From: Arthrobacter koreensis
GTDB lineage: Bacteria; Actinomycetota; Actinomycetes; Actinomycetales; Micrococcaceae
NCBI RefSeq assembly: GCF_009193255.1
Contig: NZ_WACG01000002.1
Coordinates: 372,001 to 436,000, forward strand
Reading direction: 5' to 3'
DNA: 64,000 nt
Shown here: positions 53,054-62,104 of the stretch, piece by piece
Position numbering within the stretch: the first letter of the stretch is position 1
Layout of the letters: each line of letters opens with the position of its first letter
The notes under the pieces: generated by a model
Told to the model about the DNA's origin: nothing
Seen by the model: the letters and a program-made list of their open reading frames with translations, nothing else
Databases searched by the model: none
Program-made: the position numbers and the translations under genes

Positions 53054-54304
53054 ATGGAAACTACTTCGCGCCTGTCTGTCCGCGCCCGGGAACTCGACTC
53101 CGCCGATCCGCTGGCAGGACTGCGGAAGCGGTTCCTGGGCCACGACGACGCCGGTGTTCCGGCCTATCTGGACGGCAACTCACTCGGCCGGCCGCTGGCC
53201 GCCACCCTGGAGCGCCTGAACGACTTTGTGCGCCACCAGTGGGGCGGCCGCCTCATCCGGGGCTGGGACGAGGGCTGGCTCGCGCTTCCCCGGCAGATCG
53301 GTGACCAGCTGGGGGAGCACGTGCTCGGCGCGGCGGCCGGACAGTGTGTGGTCGCCGATTCAACCACCGTCCTGCTCTACAAGCTGGCCCGCGCTGCGGT
53401 GGCAGCCGTCTCAGGCGACGGGGTCCGGAATGAAATTGTCCTGGACCGGGACAACTTCCCCACGGACCGCTACGTCATGGAGGGCATCGCAGCAGAATGC
53501 GGCATGACCCTTCGCTGGGTCGAGGCGGAGTACGACGGCGGCGTCACCCCGGAAGCGGTAGCCAGTGCCGTGGGCCCGCAGACCGCGCTTGTGGTGCTCA
53601 GCCACGTTGCCTACCGTTCCGGGTTCGCCGCAGACGTCCCTGCGATCACCGACGTGGTCCACCGCGCCGGGGGACGGGTCCTCTGGGACCTGTGCCACTC
53701 CGCCGGTTCCGTGCCCGCCGAACTGGATGCCTGGAATGTTGATTACGCGGCCGGCTGCAGCTACAAATACCTGAACGGCGGCCCCGGAGCTCCCGCGTGG
53801 GCCTACGTCGCCTCCCGTCACCTGGCGGACTTCAACCAGCCCATCCGCGGCTGGCTTGGGGCTGGGGATCCCTTCGGCATGGGCCGGGAGTTCGTTCCCG
53901 CAGCCGGCATCCAGCGGGTTGTCTCCGGAACGCCGCCCATCCTGGGCATGCTTGCCATGCAGGACATGATTGGGCTCATTGCCGAAGCCGGCATGGACGC
54001 AGTGCGGCAGAAGTCCGTGCAGCTGACGTCCTTCGCCGTCGCAGCCTTCGACGAACTCCTTGCCCCGCTGGGGGGCGTCCTCGCGTCTCCCCGGGACCCG
54101 GCCCTGCGCGGCAGCCACATCACCATTGACCATCCGCTGTCCCGGGACGTTACTGCCCGCCTGTGGGAGCAGGGCGTGATTCCGGACTACCGGAATCCGA
54201 ACGGCATCCGGCTGGGCCTCTCACCGCTCTCCACGTCCTTCGAGGAAACCCGGACCGGCATCGAGGCGGTGGCTGCCGGGCTGGGCGCTACTGCCCGGCC
54301 TTGA
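53054..54304 (+). CDS. kynU: kynureninase
   Basis: PLP enzyme that splits kynurenine to anthranilate and alanine in tryptophan degradation. The 416-residue product from the ATG at 53054 has YLDGNSLGRP near residue 36, DRDNFPTDRYV near 131, DLCHSAGSVPAELDAWNVD near 211, and YKYLNGGPGAPAW with the PLP Lys near 235. No other kynurenine pathway gene lies in the window. Its 3' end overlaps the convergent universal stress protein gene by 17 bp. Confidence 0.93.
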   Translation: METTSRLSVRARELDSADPLAGLRKRFLGHDDAGVPAYLDGNSLGRPLAATLERLNDFVRHQWGGRLIRGWDEGWLALPRQIGDQLGEHVLGAAAGQCVVADSTTVLLYKLARAAVAAVSGDGVRNEIVLDRDNFPTDRYVMEGIAAECGMTLRWVEAEYDGGVTPEAVASAVGPQTALVVLSHVAYRSGFAADVPAITDVVHRAGGRVLWDLCHSAGSVPAELDAWNVDYAAGCSYKYLNGGPGAPAWAYVASRHLADFNQPIRGWLGAGDPFGMGREFVPAAGIQRVVSGTPPILGMLAMQDMIGLIAEAGMDAVRQKSVQLTSFAVAAFDELLAPLGGVLASPRDPALRGSHITIDHPLSRDVTARLWEQGVIPDYRNPNGIRLGLSPLSTSFEETRTGIEAVAAGLGATARP

Positions 54305-54695
54305 CGCAGAGCACCGGGCAGGGTGCCTCCAGCAGCACCCGCTGGGCGGTGCTGCCCAGGATGAGCTTTCCCACCGGTGTGCGGTGGCGCAGGCCGACGA
54401 CGATCAGCCGGCCGTCGTTCAGGGCGGCCGCGGAGAGAATCTCGTCCGCCGGGTCGTAGTCGCCCTCCGGATGAATCACCATAAAGTCCGAGCCCGAGGC
54501 TTCGAGTTCACCGGCAATCCTCTCGAGTTCATCCGAGGCGTCTTCGTGGCCGTGCCCGTGGCCAAGTCCCCGCCCCGTTGTGCGGACGCTGACGATCACC
54601 AGCCTGTTCTTGGAAAGGTCGGCCTCGCGGCGGGCGTGGTCCAGGGCTGCTGCGCCTTCCGGCGCGGGGACGTATCCAACAATCACGCTAGCCAT
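54288..54695 (-). CDS. universal stress protein (UspA family)
   Basis: A 135-residue single UspA domain from the ATG at 54695; the frame upstream to 54839 lies in the permease gene. It has the N-terminal VIVGYVPAPEGAAALDHA and the ATP-binding pattern VVGLRHRTPVGKLILGSTAQ near residue 107, followed by PCPVLCVKAG. It overlaps the permease stop by 8 bp, so it is the second gene of a permease-usp pair and could sense energy state for that transporter. Confidence 0.9.
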   Translation of the reverse strand: MASVIVGYVPAPEGAAALDHARREADLSKNRLVIVSVRTTGRGLGHGHGHEDASDELERIAGELEASGSDFMVIHPEGDYDPADEILSAAALNDGRLIVVGLRHRTPVGKLILGSTAQRVLLEAPCPVLCVKAGQ

Positions 54696-56166
54696 GGAGC
54701 TCCTCCGGGTCTGTAAAGCGGGTGCGCTTGGCCTTGACTCCGCGGTTCCAGAGCCAGGTGAAGAACCACAGCACCACGCCAATCGCGAGCAGGATTCCCG
54801 CAATTGAATACTCAATGGGGTCCTGAGCCCATGGCCCAACCAGGAAGGCGCAGCTCAGCGCGCCGATCCAGGGCATGATGCCGGGGGAGCGGAACGTCTT
54901 CCGTCCGGCGCCGCCGTCCTCCACGTCCTCGCCCTCCACGGGGTCCGGCGGAGACTTCCGCAAAACGAGGCAGGCAACATTCACCACGGTGAAGACGCAC
55001 AGCAGCAGCAGGGCAGTGGTGCCGCCAAGGGCTGAAACGGTATCCGGTCCCATGGCGTTGGTCACCAGGACAATAACGCCGACGGCGATCAGCGTAGTGA
55101 ACACAATCGAGGCCCACGGTGTCCGGCGGCCGGGCAGGACCAGCGCCAGGGGGCGCGGCAGGACCTCCTGCTTGGACATCCCGTAGAGCAGGCGGCTGGC
55201 CATGAGCATGTTGATCAGCGCCGTATTCGCGACCGCGAAGATGGACAGGAACGGATAGAAGACGTCAATGGGGAAGTCGGGGGCACCTGCCTGCACCACC
55301 TCGAGCAGGGGCGTCTGGCTTTCGGCAAGCTGTCCCACCGGGACGACTGCCACGGCGGCCACGGAGACCAGCAGGTAGATGAACACCGTGATCCCCAGTC
55401 CCGTGAGCATCACCTTGGGAAAGATGCGTGCCGGATCCCTCGTTTCTTCCGCCATGTTCACGCTGTCTTCGAATCCGACCATCGAGAAGAAGGCGAGGGA
55501 CGTCGCTGCCGTCAGGGCCAGGAAAATCGACTTGCCGCTCTCCGTCTCAAAGACCACCGTGCGGGAAAAGTCCACGTTGCCCTGCCCCATGGCCCAGAAG
55601 CCGATGCCAATCACAATCAGCAGTCCGGTGAGCTCGACGACGGTGAGGAACACGTTGAACTTGATGCTTTCGCCCACCCCGCGCAGGTTGATCAGGGCCA
55701 GCAGGACCATGAACCCGACGGCGATCGCCGTGACGCCGAACTGTCCCCAGCCGAGGCCGAAGCCAACCAGGAAGTTCTCGGCCAGGAACTTCGCTGCCGT
55801 AGACGCCGAAGTAATCCCGGAGCACAGGACCGCGAAGGTCACGAGGAAGGTGACGAAGTGGATTCCAAAGGCCTTGTGCGTGTAGAGCGCCGCGCCTGCC
55901 GCCTGCGGATACTTGGTGACCAGTTCCAGGTAGGAAAGTGCAGTAATGGTAGCCACGGCGAAGGCGATGAGGATGGGCGCCCAGGCGGCTCCGCCGATCT
56001 CGCCGGCGATCCGCCCGGTCAGGGCGTACACACCGGTGCCAAGGATGTCACCGATAATAAACAGCAGCAGGAGCCTGGTGCCCATCACCCGCTTCAGCTG
56101 CGGACCGCTGCCGGACTGCGGCACGCCGCTGGCAGTCTTCCCCTCGCCTGTTCCGGGTGCACTCAT
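54688..56166 (-). CDS. APC family amino acid permease
   Basis: Amino acid transporter of the APC superfamily. The 492-residue product from the ATG at 56166 has about twelve to fourteen membrane segments, with GDILGTGVYALTGRIAGEIG near residue 38 and GFEDSVNMAEETRDPARIFP near residue 232, as in cationic amino acid transporters. The substrate is not certain. A universal stress protein gene overlaps its 3' end, an arrangement seen with several permeases. Confidence 0.88.
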   Translation of the reverse strand: MSAPGTGEGKTASGVPQSGSGPQLKRVMGTRLLLLFIIGDILGTGVYALTGRIAGEIGGAAWAPILIAFAVATITALSYLELVTKYPQAAGAALYTHKAFGIHFVTFLVTFAVLCSGITSASTAAKFLAENFLVGFGLGWGQFGVTAIAVGFMVLLALINLRGVGESIKFNVFLTVVELTGLLIVIGIGFWAMGQGNVDFSRTVVFETESGKSIFLALTAATSLAFFSMVGFEDSVNMAEETRDPARIFPKVMLTGLGITVFIYLLVSVAAVAVVPVGQLAESQTPLLEVVQAGAPDFPIDVFYPFLSIFAVANTALINMLMASRLLYGMSKQEVLPRPLALVLPGRRTPWASIVFTTLIAVGVIVLVTNAMGPDTVSALGGTTALLLLCVFTVVNVACLVLRKSPPDPVEGEDVEDGGAGRKTFRSPGIMPWIGALSCAFLVGPWAQDPIEYSIAGILLAIGVVLWFFTWLWNRGVKAKRTRFTDPEELHG

Positions 56167-56273
56167 GCCCGGTATTCTGCGCGCGCAGTCTGCCGCCCTG
56201 CAATGCACCGGGGACATTTATCCTCCCCGCATCCTGAATCGCCGCGTGTGCCGGTGGTGCGGAACAGGAGCGG

Positions 56274-57572
56274 CTAGCCTGCACCGGGGTCGGGAATCAC
56301 CCGAACCGAACGGATCCGGTGGTGCTCAACCTCAAGGACCCGGAGCCTGCCGCCGGGCGCCGCCACGGTATCCGACGGCACCGCCATCCGCCCCAGCCGG
56401 TCCAGAATGTAGCCCGCCACGGTCTCATACTGCCCTTCAGGCAGCTGGATTCCGGTAAGCCGGTCGAACTCCTGCAGGATCAGGCCTCCGTCAACAACCA
56501 GTTCGCCCTCCATTGCCCGGTGCTGGTCCTCCGGATCCTTGCCCGTGTCATATTCGTCGTAGATTTCACCGACCAGTTCCTCTACGAGGTCCTCGAGGGT
56601 AACTATCCCGTCGGTTCCGCCGTATTCGTCAGCAACGACGGCGATGTGGCTGTTCTCCCTGCGCATCCGGGTCAGGGTGGGCAGTACGGTGGCGGTGCCG
56701 GGGAGGAAGAGGATTGGACGCAGGATCGCGCTGAGCCGGGTCTGCCCGGCAGCCACCGGGTCCTGGCCAAGCAGGTCCCGGACGTGGACGAAGCCCAGGA
56801 CATCGTCCGGCGAGTCAGCAATCACCGGATACCGCGAGTAGGGCAGGAGATGGACTGCTGCTCGCGCCTCTGCCACGCTCAGGCTGGCCTGGAGAAACCG
56901 GACCTGCGGCCGGGGCCGCATCACCTCCTGCAGCAGCCGCTGGCCGGCCCCGAAAACGTCAGCGAGGATGCTCCGGCTCTCATCGGCCAGGACCGGACTC
57001 GCCTTCACCATCTCCAGGAGCTCCTGCTGGGAGATCGGAACGCTCTTCAGGTTAGGGTCACCGCCCAGGGCACGTACGACGCCGTTGGTAGAGACTGAGA
57101 GCAGCTTGATGACCGGACGCATCACGGCGGCAAACACCGAAAGCGGCGGGGCAAGGGCCCGGACAAATCCTTCGGCGTTCTGCATCGCAAGGCGTTTGGG
57201 TACAAGCTCCGAGAACACCAGGGACAGGTAGGCAACAACCAGGGTCATGGCAATGAACGCCGACGTCTGCGCTGCTGCGGCGTTCAGCCCCCAGCCTTCC
57301 AGCACGGGGGACACGGCAGGGGCAAGGGCGGAGGCCCCGTATGCAGCTGAGAAGAAGCCGGAGAGGGTCACGCCGATCTGGATCGCTGACAGGAACAGGT
57401 TCGGGTTGCGGGCCAGGGCTGCGATTTTGGCGCCCCTGCGCCCGGAAGCCTCCAAGCGGAGGATCTGTCCCTCTCGCAGGGACACAAGTGCCATCTCCGC
57501 GCCCGCAAACAAACCACCGAGCAGGATGAAGAAGAGCACCAGTATGACGTTCAGTAACCCGCTGCCGTCCAT
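56274..57572 (-). CDS. CorC/DUF21 family membrane protein (hemolysin C-like)
   Basis: Integral membrane protein of the CNNM/CorC family, linked to Mg2+ or Co2+ efflux. The 432-residue product has a DUF21 membrane domain (residues about 1-190; MALVSLREGQILRLEASG near 27), a CBS pair (about 210-335, with HIAVVADEYGGTDGIVTLED near 312), and the C-terminal transporter-associated domain from about 350. The substrate is inferred from the family. Confidence 0.9.
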   Translation of the reverse strand: MDGSGLLNVILVLFFILLGGLFAGAEMALVSLREGQILRLEASGRRGAKIAALARNPNLFLSAIQIGVTLSGFFSAAYGASALAPAVSPVLEGWGLNAAAAQTSAFIAMTLVVAYLSLVFSELVPKRLAMQNAEGFVRALAPPLSVFAAVMRPVIKLLSVSTNGVVRALGGDPNLKSVPISQQELLEMVKASPVLADESRSILADVFGAGQRLLQEVMRPRPQVRFLQASLSVAEARAAVHLLPYSRYPVIADSPDDVLGFVHVRDLLGQDPVAAGQTRLSAILRPILFLPGTATVLPTLTRMRRENSHIAVVADEYGGTDGIVTLEDLVEELVGEIYDEYDTGKDPEDQHRAMEGELVVDGGLILQEFDRLTGIQLPEGQYETVAGYILDRLGRMAVPSDTVAAPGGRLRVLEVEHHRIRSVRVIPDPGAG

Positions 57573-57673
57573 AGTGCGAGGGTATCAACCGCGGGTCCGG
57601 GCCACAGCAGCAGGCGGGCGAGGTTGTTGGAAGCAGATACACACCAGTAACGGAAGGACGTCGGGGAAACAAA

Positions 57674-57701
57674 AACACCCCGGTCCAGGGACCGGGGTGT
57701 T
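57674..57701 (-). terminator. terminator after tRNA-Leu
   Basis: AACACCCCGGTCC (57674-57686) pairs with GGACCGGGGTGTT (57689-57701). On the minus strand a TTTTTG run follows, ending the tRNA transcript. Confidence 0.8.
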
Positions 57702-57725
57702 CGTTGATGTGAGGACCATCAGTTG

Positions 57726-57809
57726 TGCGCGGAGGGGGACTTGAACCCCCACCCTCAATAAGAGGACTAGCACCTCAAGCTAGCGCGTCTGCCATTCCGC
57801 CACCCGCGC
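57726..57809 (-). tRNA. tRNA-Leu (anticodon GAG)
   Basis: An 84-base class II tRNA on the minus strand. The acceptor stem GCGCGGG pairs with CCGCGC plus discriminator A, with one mismatch-type pair. The anticodon stem CTAGC/GCTAG encloses the loop TTGAGGT, giving anticodon GAG. A long variable arm (CCTCTTATTGAGG region) and the T arm with GTTCAAGTC follow. CCA is not encoded. Confidence 0.95.
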
Positions 57810-58008
57810 TTAGGTGTCTTCCGAAGAGCGTTTTTTATTCCGTTTCTTCGTTTGCAACGGGAAAAACTCTAACACGGTTTCCACGAGAACAACGAATCGG
57901 GCATTTCGGGCCCGAGTGTTACGGGACATGGGCCGGAACAAAGATCCGCCGAAACGGTCCAAGGTGGCTAGGCTGGGCCGTAAAGCTGCCCAGCAAGGAG
58001 AGAGCCCC

Positions 58009-59310
58009 ATGAGCATCCGCGCCGAAGACGAAGTCGCCCGCATCTGCCGGGACCTGATCCGCATCGACACCTCCAACTACGGCGACGGGTCCGGGCCGGG
58101 CGAGCGCAAGGCGGCAGAGTACGTTGCCGCCCTCATCGAAGAGGTGGGCCTCGAAGCCGACGTCTTCGAATCCGCGCCCGGACGCGCATCCGTTGTCACC
58201 CGGATGGCCGGCACGGACTCTTCGCTGCCCGCACTGGTGGTCCACGGGCACCTGGACGTAGTGCCGGCGCAGAAGCAGGACTGGAGTGTGGACCCGTTCA
58301 GCGGCGAGGAACTGGACGGACTGATCTGGGGCCGCGGCGCGGTGGACATGAAGGACATGGACGCCATGATCCTGGCGGTCATGCGGGAGATGGCACGCAC
58401 CGGAACCCGGCCCCGCCGGGACATCATCTTCGCCTTCTTCGCCGATGAGGAAGCCGGCGGCAGCTATGGAGCCGGATGGGCCGTTGAAAACCGGCCTGAG
58501 CTGTTCGAAGGCGCCAGCGAAGCCATTTCCGAAGTGGGAGGGTTCTCGGCGACCATTGGCGGACGCCGCACCTACCTCCTGCAGACCGCGGAGAAGGGAA
58601 TCTCCTGGCTGCGCCTCAAGGCACATGGGAGGGCCGGGCACGGTTCCCAGATCAACACGGACAATGCGGTTACCCGCCTGGCCGGCGCCGTCTCACGCAT
58701 CGGCTCCTATGAGTGGCCTATCGAACTGACGGATACCACCCGTGCGTTCCTTGACGGGGTCACCGAACTCACCGGCGTCGAATTCGATCCGGAGAATCCG
58801 GAGAAGCTCCTGGCCGAACTGGGCACGGTTGCCCGTTTTGTGGGCGCGACGCTGCAGAACACCGCCAACCCGACGCTCCTGGAAGCCGGCTACAAGCACA
58901 ACGTCATTCCGGGCACGGCAGAAGCGTTCATCGACGCCCGAACCCTTCCCGGCCAGGAGGAACAGCTGCTGGAAATCGTGAAGTCGCTGGCGGGCGAGGG
59001 CATAGACGTAAGCTACGAACACAACGACGTTTCACTTGAAGTTCCCTTCACCGGGAACCTCGTCGACTCGATGGTGGCAGCACTCCAGGCCGAAGATCCC
59101 GGCGCTCCGGTACTCCCGTACACGCTCTCCGGCGGCACCGACAACAAGTCGCTGTCCCGGCTGGGCATCACCGGCTACGGTTTCGCGCCGCTGCGCCTGC
59201 CCGAGGACCTGGACTTTACGGGCATGTTCCACGGCGTGGACGAGCGTGTCCCGGTTGAGTCCCTCAAGTTCGGAACCCGCGTCCTGGGCCGGCTGCTGCG
59301 CGGATCGTAG
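58009..59310 (+). CDS. M20 family metallopeptidase
   Basis: Zinc-dependent hydrolase of the M20/DapE/ArgE family. The 433-residue product from the ATG at 58009, after an AAGGAGAG ribosome site, has VVHGHLDVVPAQ near residue 77 (metal His and Asp), GRGAVDMKDMDAMI near 106 with the bridging Asp, and FAFFADEEAGGSYGA near 143 with the catalytic Glu. The open frame reaching back to 57814 crosses the tRNA upstream region and is not used. The substrate is unknown. Confidence 0.92.
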   Translation: MSIRAEDEVARICRDLIRIDTSNYGDGSGPGERKAAEYVAALIEEVGLEADVFESAPGRASVVTRMAGTDSSLPALVVHGHLDVVPAQKQDWSVDPFSGEELDGLIWGRGAVDMKDMDAMILAVMREMARTGTRPRRDIIFAFFADEEAGGSYGAGWAVENRPELFEGASEAISEVGGFSATIGGRRTYLLQTAEKGISWLRLKAHGRAGHGSQINTDNAVTRLAGAVSRIGSYEWPIELTDTTRAFLDGVTELTGVEFDPENPEKLLAELGTVARFVGATLQNTANPTLLEAGYKHNVIPGTAEAFIDARTLPGQEEQLLEIVKSLAGEGIDVSYEHNDVSLEVPFTGNLVDSMVAALQAEDPGAPVLPYTLSGGTDNKSLSRLGITGYGFAPLRLPEDLDFTGMFHGVDERVPVESLKFGTRVLGRLLRGS

Positions 59311-59348
59311 GTTCCGGCCCGGCCCCCGCCAACTGAAAGGAAGCTGCT

Positions 59349-60503
59349 TTGACGTCCCCTGAAGAAATCCTGCCGCCGGACCTCCTGGAGACGCTGCGCG
59401 GACGTGCAGCACGCTATGACCGGGACAACTCCTTCTTTTCCGAGGACCTGGAAGACCTCCGCAGCGCAGGCTACCTGGCGCTGTTCACCCCGGTGGAGCA
59501 GGGCGGGTACGGCCTGGACATTCCCGCCGTCGTGAAGTGCCAGCGCCGGCTGGCGTCTGCGGCCCCGGCCACCGCGCTGGCCGTGAACATGCACCTGGTC
59601 TGGTGCGGCGTCGCCCACCTGCTGGCACGCGGCGGGGATGACTCGCTCTCCTTCGTCCTCGAGGAAGCCGCCCAGGGGGAACTGTTCGCGTTCGGAATTT
59701 CGGAACCCGGCAACCCGGCGGTCCTCTTCGACTCGAAGACCGCCGCCGTCCCGCAGGACGGCGGCGGGTACGCGTTTACCGGCCGCAAGATCTTCACCAG
59801 CCTGTCCCCGGCCTGGACCAGGCTGGGCATCTTCGGCAAGGACAGTTCCAGTGAGGAGGAACCGCGGCTGGTTTTCGGCTTCGCGGACCGCAGCACGGCA
59901 GGCATCAGCGCGCTGGACGACTGGAACACCATGGGAATGCGCGCGTCCCAGTCCCGGACCACCCTGCTGGAGGAGGCCGTGGTTCCGGCCGCGCGGATAG
60001 TGCGGCACACTCCCGTTGGGCCACATGCGGATGCCTTTGTGTTCGGTATTTTCAGCCTCTTCGAAACCCTGCTTTCCGCCGTCTACGCAGGGCTTGCAGG
60101 GCGCGCGCTGGACCTGGCCGCAGAGGCCGCGGGGAAGCGGCGCGTCCAGGGTGAGCCCGCGTCCCGCGATCCGCACACGCGCTGGCGGGTGGCCGACGCC
60201 GCCATCCGCCTCGACGGGGCGATCCTCCAGCTCGACGCCGTGGCACGCGACCTTGAGTCCGGTACCGACCACGGCCCCTTCTGGTTCCCGCGGCTCTCCG
60301 GCCTCAAACTGCGAACCACCGACACCGCCCGCGGCATCGTGGAGACAGCCATGCAGGTGGCCGGGGGAGCAGGCTACTTCAGGGGCAGCGAGATCGAACG
60401 CCTCTACCGCGATGTCCTCGCCGGAATGTTCCATCCCTCCAGCGAAGACTCGGCCCATGACTCGATGGCCAGGGCAGTACTGGGGCCGGTGGACGGACAG
60501 TAG
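59349..60503 (+). CDS. acyl-CoA dehydrogenase-like flavoprotein
   Basis: A 384-residue member of the acyl-CoA dehydrogenase superfamily, started at the TTG at 59349 behind GAAAGGAAG. The FAD-side motifs are present (FGISEPGNPA near residue 115, FTGRKIFTSLSP near 141). The C-terminus reads ERLYRDVLAGMFHPSSEDS rather than the YRDAR...YEGT end of true dehydrogenases, so the usual catalytic Glu is missing. It may be a DszC-like monooxygenase or act on another substrate. Confidence 0.85.
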   Translation: MTSPEEILPPDLLETLRGRAARYDRDNSFFSEDLEDLRSAGYLALFTPVEQGGYGLDIPAVVKCQRRLASAAPATALAVNMHLVWCGVAHLLARGGDDSLSFVLEEAAQGELFAFGISEPGNPAVLFDSKTAAVPQDGGGYAFTGRKIFTSLSPAWTRLGIFGKDSSSEEEPRLVFGFADRSTAGISALDDWNTMGMRASQSRTTLLEEAVVPAARIVRHTPVGPHADAFVFGIFSLFETLLSAVYAGLAGRALDLAAEAAGKRRVQGEPASRDPHTRWRVADAAIRLDGAILQLDAVARDLESGTDHGPFWFPRLSGLKLRTTDTARGIVETAMQVAGGAGYFRGSEIERLYRDVLAGMFHPSSEDSAHDSMARAVLGPVDGQ

Positions 60504-60520
60504 CCTGCACAGTACGTGCG

Positions 60521-60760
60521 CTAGGCGGTGCGCGTTACCCGCATGATCTTGCGCCGCAGCCAGTACCGGTGGGTACCTCCGCGGTAAATGCGGGTTCGCT
60601 GCAGTTCCCACTTGCCGTATTCGGCGTGGTCTGTGATGAGCCTCCGGGCATCGGGAAGCGACTCATGGGGCCCTACGGAGAGGACCAGATACTCATAGTC
60701 CTTGGCGGGAGCGGTCTTGAACGAGACGTCCGGTCTCAGAATTTGTTCTCGCATTTCCAT
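60521..60760 (-). CDS. DUF5703 family protein
   Basis: A 79-residue protein of unknown function. It matches the actinobacterial DUF5703 pattern: KDYEYLVLSVGPHESLPDAR near residues 20-39, then GKWELQRTRIY and RYWLRRKIMR, with a strongly basic end. It is convergent with the acyl-CoA dehydrogenase-like gene and divergent from the acidic gene. Confidence 0.85.
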   Translation of the reverse strand: MEMREQILRPDVSFKTAPAKDYEYLVLSVGPHESLPDARRLITDHAEYGKWELQRTRIYRGGTHRYWLRRKIMRVTRTA

Positions 60761-60795
60761 CCCATTTTGCCTCCTTTGGGGCTAACGTCTAGTCC

Positions 60796-61158
60796 ATGAC
60801 CATAGATCCGCGCGTTGCACTCCAGTCCCTGGTCGCTGCCTTCGAAGAGCACCTCGCTGCTGCCGCCGCACGCCGCGGAGAAAAGGATCCGGCCGTAGAG
60901 GACGCGTACCTGGCCATCGCCGACGCGTTCGAAGTCTACGAGGAGGTCCTGTACGACGCCTACGGCGAGGTGACTCCGCTGGAGATCTACGACGACGAAG
61001 AAGAAGTCGACGAGGACCTGCTGGACGAGGACGAGGAGCTCCTGCGCAGACCGGACTTCGGCGTCGACGGCGTGGCGTACGGCTCCGAGCCGGATGATGC
61101 CGAGGACGGCACGGCCGGCAGCCGGTCCTCCTACCCGCACACGCGGAGCGACCGCTAG
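60796..61158 (+). CDS. small acidic protein of unknown function
   Basis: A 120-residue protein I do not recognise. Residues 1-50 look helical (LQSLVAAFEEHLAAAAARRG, DAYLAIADAFEVYEEVLYDAY) and the stretch at 67-85 is almost all Asp and Glu. Relatives in actinobacteria are sometimes called primosomal protein, which the sequence does not support. It lies upstream of uppP on the same strand. Confidence 0.75.
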   Translation: MTIDPRVALQSLVAAFEEHLAAAAARRGEKDPAVEDAYLAIADAFEVYEEVLYDAYGEVTPLEIYDDEEEVDEDLLDEDEELLRRPDFGVDGVAYGSEPDDAEDGTAGSRSSYPHTRSDR

Positions 61159-61219
61159 CCGGCACCGGCCGCGGCCCTGCCTGGCGGAACGTGGGCCGGG
61201 TGTGCCCTAGAGTCGTAGG

Positions 61220-62044
61220 GTGAACTGGTTCGAAGCAATTTTTCTGGGCTTTCTGCAAGGCCTGACAGAGTTCCTGCCCATTTCCTCCAGCGCCCACCTG
61301 CGCATCGCCGGGGAACTCCTTCCCGGAGCCCAGGACCCGGGGGCGGCCTTCACGGCTATTACCCAGCTGGGCACGGAGACCGCCGTGGCCGTGTACTTCT
61401 GGAAAGACATTGTCCGGATCGTCAAGGCCTGGTTCGGCTCCCTCGCCGGACGGGTGCCCCGCTCAGACCCCGATGCCCGGATGGGCTGGCTGATCATCGT
61501 GGGAACCCTGCCCATTGTGATCCTTGGCCTCCTGTTCCAGGACCAGATTGAATCAACCTTCCGCAGCCTGTGGATCGTCGCGACCATGCTCATCGTCTTC
61601 GGTGTGATCCTGGCGGTAGCGGACGCCGTCGGGAAGCAGCAGCGCACGCTGGACCAGCTCACCTACAAGCACGGCATCCTCTACGGCTTCGCCCAGGCAC
61701 TGGCCCTCATCCCGGGCGTCTCCCGCTCGGGCGGAACCATCACGGCAGGCCTGCTCATGGGCTACACCCGTGAAGCAGCAGCCCGCTACGCCTTTCTCCT
61801 GGCTATACCGGCCGTCTTCGGCAGCGGCCTCTACCAGCTGGCGAAGTCCTGGGGCGATACCGGCCCGTATGGCGGCGCCGAAACCGCGCTGGCCACCGTC
61901 GTGGCTTTTGTTGTCGGATTCGTCATCATCGGCTGGTTCCTGCGGTACGTTTCCACGCGCAGCTACCAGCTGTTCGTCTGGTACCGCATCGGACTCGGCG
62001 TCGCGATTTACATCGCCCTGGCCTTCGGCGTCCTGCAGCCCTGA
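61220..62044 (+). CDS. uppP: undecaprenyl-diphosphate phosphatase
   Basis: Membrane phosphatase that recycles the lipid carrier of peptidoglycan synthesis; also called BacA. The 274-residue product starts at a GTG and has both active-site motifs, [16 protein letters not shown] near residue 13 and [17 protein letters not shown] near residue 166, with about eight membrane segments. Its place just before mshC is conserved in actinobacteria. Confidence 0.96.
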   Translation: MNWFEAIFLGFLQGLTEFLPISSSAHLRIAGELLPGAQDPGAAFTAITQLGTETAVAVYFWKDIVRIVKAWFGSLAGRVPRSDPDARMGWLIIVGTLPIVILGLLFQDQIESTFRSLWIVATMLIVFGVILAVADAVGKQQRTLDQLTYKHGILYGFAQALALIPGVSRSGGTITAGLLMGYTREAAARYAFLLAIPAVFGSGLYQLAKSWGDTGPYGGAETALATVVAFVVGFVIIGWFLRYVSTRSYQLFVWYRIGLGVAIYIALAFGVLQP

Positions 62045-62104
62045 CGCCGCCGGCCCCGTCCGCCGCGAAATGAACCAAGCCTGCCAAGTAAGTAGAGTGA
62101 ATAC

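Noticed and set aside
57814-58008. N-terminal 65-residue extension of the M20 peptidase.
   Set aside because: It lies in the tRNA-Leu upstream region, has no homology pattern, and the ATG at 58009 has a strong ribosome site.
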